This document shows positions 60,926 to 64,000 of a stretch of 64,000 bases of DNA, one piece after another. The stretch spans positions 335,369 to 399,368 of the forward strand of contig NZ_KE159715.1 in assembly GCF_000403455.2 (NCBI RefSeq). Reading direction: 5' to 3'. The position numbers and the translations under genes are program-made. Within the stretch, counting starts at the first letter, position 1. Each line of letters opens with the position of its first letter. Below the pieces are notes generated by a model. It searched no databases. It saw only the letters and a program-made list of their open reading frames with translations, and was not told where the DNA came from. The DNA comes from Dorea sp. 5-2 (GTDB taxonomy: Bacteria > Bacillota > Clostridia > Lachnospirales > Lachnospiraceae).

Positions 60926-63349
60926 ATGAAAGAAGATAACGCAGATCGTTTGATTTTAAATATCCCTCCCGGAAGCCAGGTAAATTATGCGGCAGATAAT
61001 GCTACTATAAATGCATGCCAAAATATTATAATAGATGCCGGCACTTTCCAAAAGAAATTATCAGCAGCGCCAATAAGTAATTCATGCTTTGTGGGAAGAA
61101 ATGGTGAGGAAAAAGAAATTATTGAAAGCCTATCAAAGAATCATAAAGTATTAATTAACGGTGTAGGGGGAATAGGGAAAACAGCGTTGGCTAAAAAGAT
61201 ATATTTTGATTATGAAAATAAATATAAGCATATTGCATGGATTGAATTTAAGGATAGTTGGGTCGAATCTCTTATCTCTTCGTTGTTTACTGTAAATTTC
61301 AACTTTTCAGAGGAAAATACAGAAAATGAAAAATATGAAATAATTTTCCAGTTTTTATCCAACTTAAAAGGAAATATATTAATAATAATTGATAATTTCA
61401 ATTTCACTGATCCAGGGGATTTATTTGAGATTTTTAAATTGTCAAATGCGGATATTCTTATAACCTCCAGATGCCAACCTGTGGGAATACCTGTCTATAG
61501 ACTGGATCCGCCAAGTAAAGAAGAATGTAAAAAGATATTTAAAGCAAATTATTATCTTAAGGATACATTGACATTTGAAGAAGATCTGATAATTGAGGAT
61601 ATTATAAACAGATCTCAAAGATATACATTAGCGATTGAGTTAATCGCTAAGTCTATTTGTTATACAAATAAAAGTATTAGAGAATTTTGGAATGAACTAA
61701 AAGCACAGAATTACCAGTTAAAAAAGTTAAATTTACAAGCCAACTCTGATTGGAATAATCAATTTATAAATGAGGATATTTCTTCACAGATTAGTAAAGT
61801 ATATGAGTTAGCGGTCTTAACAGATGAGGAAAAGACAGTGGCTCAATTGCTGAGTATTTTACCTTCTTTTTCAAAAATATTATTATCAGATTTGAAGTGT
61901 TGGGTGCCATTTTCATGTACAAATATTATAATAATACTCTCAAATAAAGGATGGGTAACTTGTGAAAATCAAGAAGTTTATATGCATGAAATTATAAGTA
62001 GCAGTATTAGTGAATATAATTCTATTGCATTTTGCCAATGTGAACTATTGATGGCAGATTTAGAAAAAAAGTTACAGATAGGACCGCAAATTGACACAGT
62101 CAATTGTGTTAAATATGCAGATTATATCTATAATATTATTAAGCTCAAAAAAAATGATTATATGTTTTGTCGTCATTTATCTGTAAAAGAAGCAGCTTTG
62201 GTATTTAAGGAAGTTGGTAAATATGATTTATCAAAAGGACTTTTAGATATTAGTATTTTATATTATCAGGATAATACTGATGAAGGAAAATTAATTTTGG
62301 CTGAGCTTTATAATAATTATTCTAAAGTTTATAGTATGGAATCCGATATTCCAATGGCGTTAAAAATGGCTCAGCGTGCGGAAGCACTTATAGATTCCAT
62401 TAATAATGATTGTTCTCCAAATTATTATTTACAGAAAATGGTTATTAAAAAAACGGTTGGAATGCATTTTGCCCATTTGAAAAATAATGAGGAAGCATTA
62501 GAAAAACTGCGAGAAGCAATAAAAATCTCAAATAACGTAAATGAATCACAAAAGCATCAAATTGCTAATCTGTATTCGGACTACTCTTTACTGTTATATG
62601 ATGCTGGATATATATATGATAGTATAAATACGTATCAAAAAGTAATACAACTATATGATGAATGTGGAATCACTAAATATAGTCCTTGGAGAAATACTAC
62701 ATATACAAACTATGCTGATTCGTTAATTTTAAATAGCCAATATGAAGATGCTATTTATTATGAATTTCAGGCATTGCTTGGTAAGTATAAGTGTTATGGC
62801 GAGGACAACCTGGCGATAGCAAATGCTTTACTTGGAATGGGACATATCTACCGGACTGAAAAACGGTTATGGGATATCGCGGCAGTGTTTTATTCAAAAG
62901 CAGCAAACATTTATAAAATGGTAAGTTCTGTATGTGACGGATATTGTGACTCTATTGCCGGTCTTGCAGTGGTTACAGAAAATCATGAGTTGCCGTTAAA
63001 GATATACAAAATTATAATGAGTAATACTACTAAAGTATATTTAACATCTACTATGGTTAATGTTATGTGTTCTCTTAAAGAATTTTATCCGGATGAAATG
63101 ATTTTAATGGGAGAAAAATTAATAGATATGTTAAAAAACTCTGAAAGTGGACATGTTGCAGAACAATTGATTTATGCACTTATGGGTGAAACATATTATA
63201 AATTAGATGAAAAAATGAAAGCAAAAGAATATCTGTTAAAATCTATTAATAAGAGAATGATTCCAACCTCCTATTACTATAAAGAGAGCATAAAAATTTT
63301 AAGTAAAATGCCATCAATGATAGATGAAACGGATCTAGAGCGTGTTTGA
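60926..63349 (+). CDS. STAND (NB-ARC-like) NTPase with TPR-like repeats
   Basis: An 807-residue protein. Residues 16-33 carry the motif shared with the upstream small protein. A VGRNGEEKEIIESLSKN segment opens the NTPase domain, with Walker A GVGGIGKTA (79-87), Walker B ILIIIDN (151-157) and DILITSR (176-182), the NB-ARC sensor motif. A winged-helix region follows (about 290-370), and from about 430 to the end come helical TPR-like repeats (YNNYSKVYSMESDIPMALKM, LYSDYSLLLYDAGYIYDSIN, ANALLGMGHIYRTEKRLWDI). This is the architecture of bacterial NLR-like sensors: ligand-sensing repeats, an oligomerising NTPase and a short N-terminal signalling motif instead of a fused effector. Its codons are strikingly A/T-rich, consistent with recent transfer. 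Confidence 0.88.
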   Translation: MKEDNADRLILNIPPGSQVNYAADNATINACQNIIIDAGTFQKKLSAAPISNSCFVGRNGEEKEIIESLSKNHKVLINGVGGIGKTALAKKIYFDYENKYKHIAWIEFKDSWVESLISSLFTVNFNFSEENTENEKYEIIFQFLSNLKGNILIIIDNFNFTDPGDLFEIFKLSNADILITSRCQPVGIPVYRLDPPSKEECKKIFKANYYLKDTLTFEEDLIIEDIINRSQRYTLAIELIAKSICYTNKSIREFWNELKAQNYQLKKLNLQANSDWNNQFINEDISSQISKVYELAVLTDEEKTVAQLLSILPSFSKILLSDLKCWVPFSCTNIIIILSNKGWVTCENQEVYMHEIISSSISEYNSIAFCQCELLMADLEKKLQIGPQIDTVNCVKYADYIYNIIKLKKNDYMFCRHLSVKEAALVFKEVGKYDLSKGLLDISILYYQDNTDEGKLILAELYNNYSKVYSMESDIPMALKMAQRAEALIDSINNDCSPNYYLQKMVIKKTVGMHFAHLKNNEEALEKLREAIKISNNVNESQKHQIANLYSDYSLLLYDAGYIYDSINTYQKVIQLYDECGITKYSPWRNTTYTNYADSLILNSQYEDAIYYEFQALLGKYKCYGEDNLAIANALLGMGHIYRTEKRLWDIAAVFYSKAANIYKMVSSVCDGYCDSIAGLAVVTENHELPLKIYKIIMSNTTKVYLTSTMVNVMCSLKEFYPDEMILMGEKLIDMLKNSESGHVAEQLIYALMGETYYKLDEKMKAKEYLLKSINKRMIPTSYYYKESIKILSKMPSMIDETDLERV

Positions 63350-63597
63350 AAATTCATTGCACAAAACATATGTTTTTATCTCCTTTTTCGTGGTACAATG
63401 TTATATTTTACTATACTTTCAAACATGAAGCTAATTTAATTTGACTGTACTAGGAAAAGACAAATCATACTCTGCATTTAGAAAATACGATAAGATGTTG
63501 AAGATGAGGACCGTGAAATGTCTCCGAGCGAATTTCGAAGCATGATGATTGACCAGGAATATGAAGAAAACTGGGATTATTAAATAGTGCCTGCTGA

Positions 63598-64000
63598 TTA
63601 AGTCACCATTACCAACTTCCCCGAAATCTCTTCGGGGAAGCCTTCTAAGAGACTCAACAGGGCGCAGAGAATCCTCCTCTGCATTTTGAAGAGGTTCGCT
63701 GTAAGTACTGATAACGCTATTGAGGTGAGTTGTGTTTCCTCCAGTTTGGTTACTATTAATCCTAATCCATAACTATGTTTTTCAACACTGAATTCCCGCT
63801 CCACTTCAATCCGGTCCGTATTGTCTTGATATTCCTGTTTCTTCTCTATCTTTGTCTGTTTTTTCTTCCCTGGCCTTCCCAGCTTTGGACCAGACATCCG
63901 AATCCCTTTGCTTTTACAAAACCTTCGGTTTTCTCTCGTCCGGTAGATCTGATCTGCCAGTATCCGTTCCGGATAATGTCCTGTCCGGTTATAGTATCTC
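63598..64000 (-). CDS. IS1182/IS5-type DDE transposase, C-terminal part (continues beyond window)
   Basis: The frame is open from the right edge to a stop at 63598. Translated leftward it gives RYYNRTGHYPERILADQIYR, then RTRENRRFCKSKGIRMSGPK and LGRPGKKKQ, then YQDNTDRIEVEREFSVEKHS-YGLGLIVTKLEETQLTSIAL. The late DDE-motif glutamate helix (DRIEVERxFS) and the YGLGLIVTKL end are characteristic. It closes the accessory island. The 248 bp between the STAND gene and this one hold only a 29-codon orphan frame tail (63494-63583). Confidence 0.85.
   Translation of the reverse strand, partial: RYYNRTGHYPERILADQIYRTRENRRFCKSKGIRMSGPKLGRPGKKKQTKIEKKQEYQDNTDRIEVEREFSVEKHSYGLGLIVTKLEETQLTSIALSVLTANLFKMQRRILCALLSLLEGFPEEISGKLVMVT

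Noticed and set aside
63494..63583. 29-codon frame ending EFRSMMIDQEYEENWDY
   Set aside because: No start with ribosome site and no recognised family; probably the tail of a deleted gene.

Overview
The window reads as a chromosomal segment of a gut clostridium, most likely a Lachnospiraceae. Supporting signs are the NifU-like/GGGtGRT gene pair, a CD3072/CD3073-type desulfidase plus ECF transporter, two LoaP-type NusG paralogs in front of a polysaccharide operon, Tn4451-type transposon debris, and strong AGGAGG ribosome binding sites. No tRNA, rRNA or CRISPR array was seen.

Region 1 (1-8.6 kb): the tail of a CinA-like gene, a GNAT acetyltransferase fused to a membrane-anchored RsiV-like domain, then the NifU-like and GGGtGRT genes. 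The 3' end of the GGGtGRT gene is a mobile-element landing site. It is followed by decayed Tn4451-like debris: a headless large serine recombinase, a miniature element with IS21-like ends, a second 96-bp copy of the GGGtGRT 3' end, a TnpW remnant, a yafY-like regulator with a GyrI-like partner, and a fragment of a recombinase N-terminus. An unknown gene and a truncated YbaK-type deacylase close the block.

Region 2 (8.6-23.8 kb): ordinary chromosome. It holds a TudS-like desulfidase with a complete ECF transporter (S, A, A', T), a VOC protein, aspartase with a convergent LysR regulator, a GH25-LysM lysozyme, an antitoxin with a broken RelE toxin, an AraC-type regulator, and a lantibiotic-immunity-type ABC transporter with its own two-component system (Cpr/Bcr-like).

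Region 3 (23.8-54.8 kb): a roughly 29-kb one-directional exopolysaccharide locus. It opens with a 561-bp segment bounded by perfect 19-bp inverted repeats. That segment contains a good promoter pointing away from the operon and a folded-RNA candidate, so it looks like a promoter switch in the OFF orientation (a miniature transposon is the alternative). Two tandem loaP antiterminators follow. The operon then encodes an initiating sugar transferase, aminotransferases, five GT2 enzymes (one of them GtrB-like), two GT4 enzymes, Wzy and Wzx, an amino-sugar module (RffA/WecE, acyltransferase, ATP-grasp, RraA), a GtrB/GT-C/small-flippase side-chain module, a BspA-like leucine-rich-repeat surface protein, and two MBOAT/DHHW O-acetylation pairs. 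The last DHHW gene has a G10 tract in its signal anchor, a second potential phase-variation device.

Region 4 (54.8-64 kb): a leftward methionine-type ABC operon (metQ, a DUF169 gene, metN, metI), then an accessory island with an IS200 remnant, an AAA-ATPase/PD-(D/E)XK-type protein, a two-gene STAND (NLR-like) system and an IS1182/IS5-type transposase that runs off the window. In the STAND pair, the small upstream protein and the STAND ATPase share the same short N-terminal motif, which suggests receptor-to-effector signalling by motif templating. This pair and the putative invertible promoter are the most interesting features of the window.
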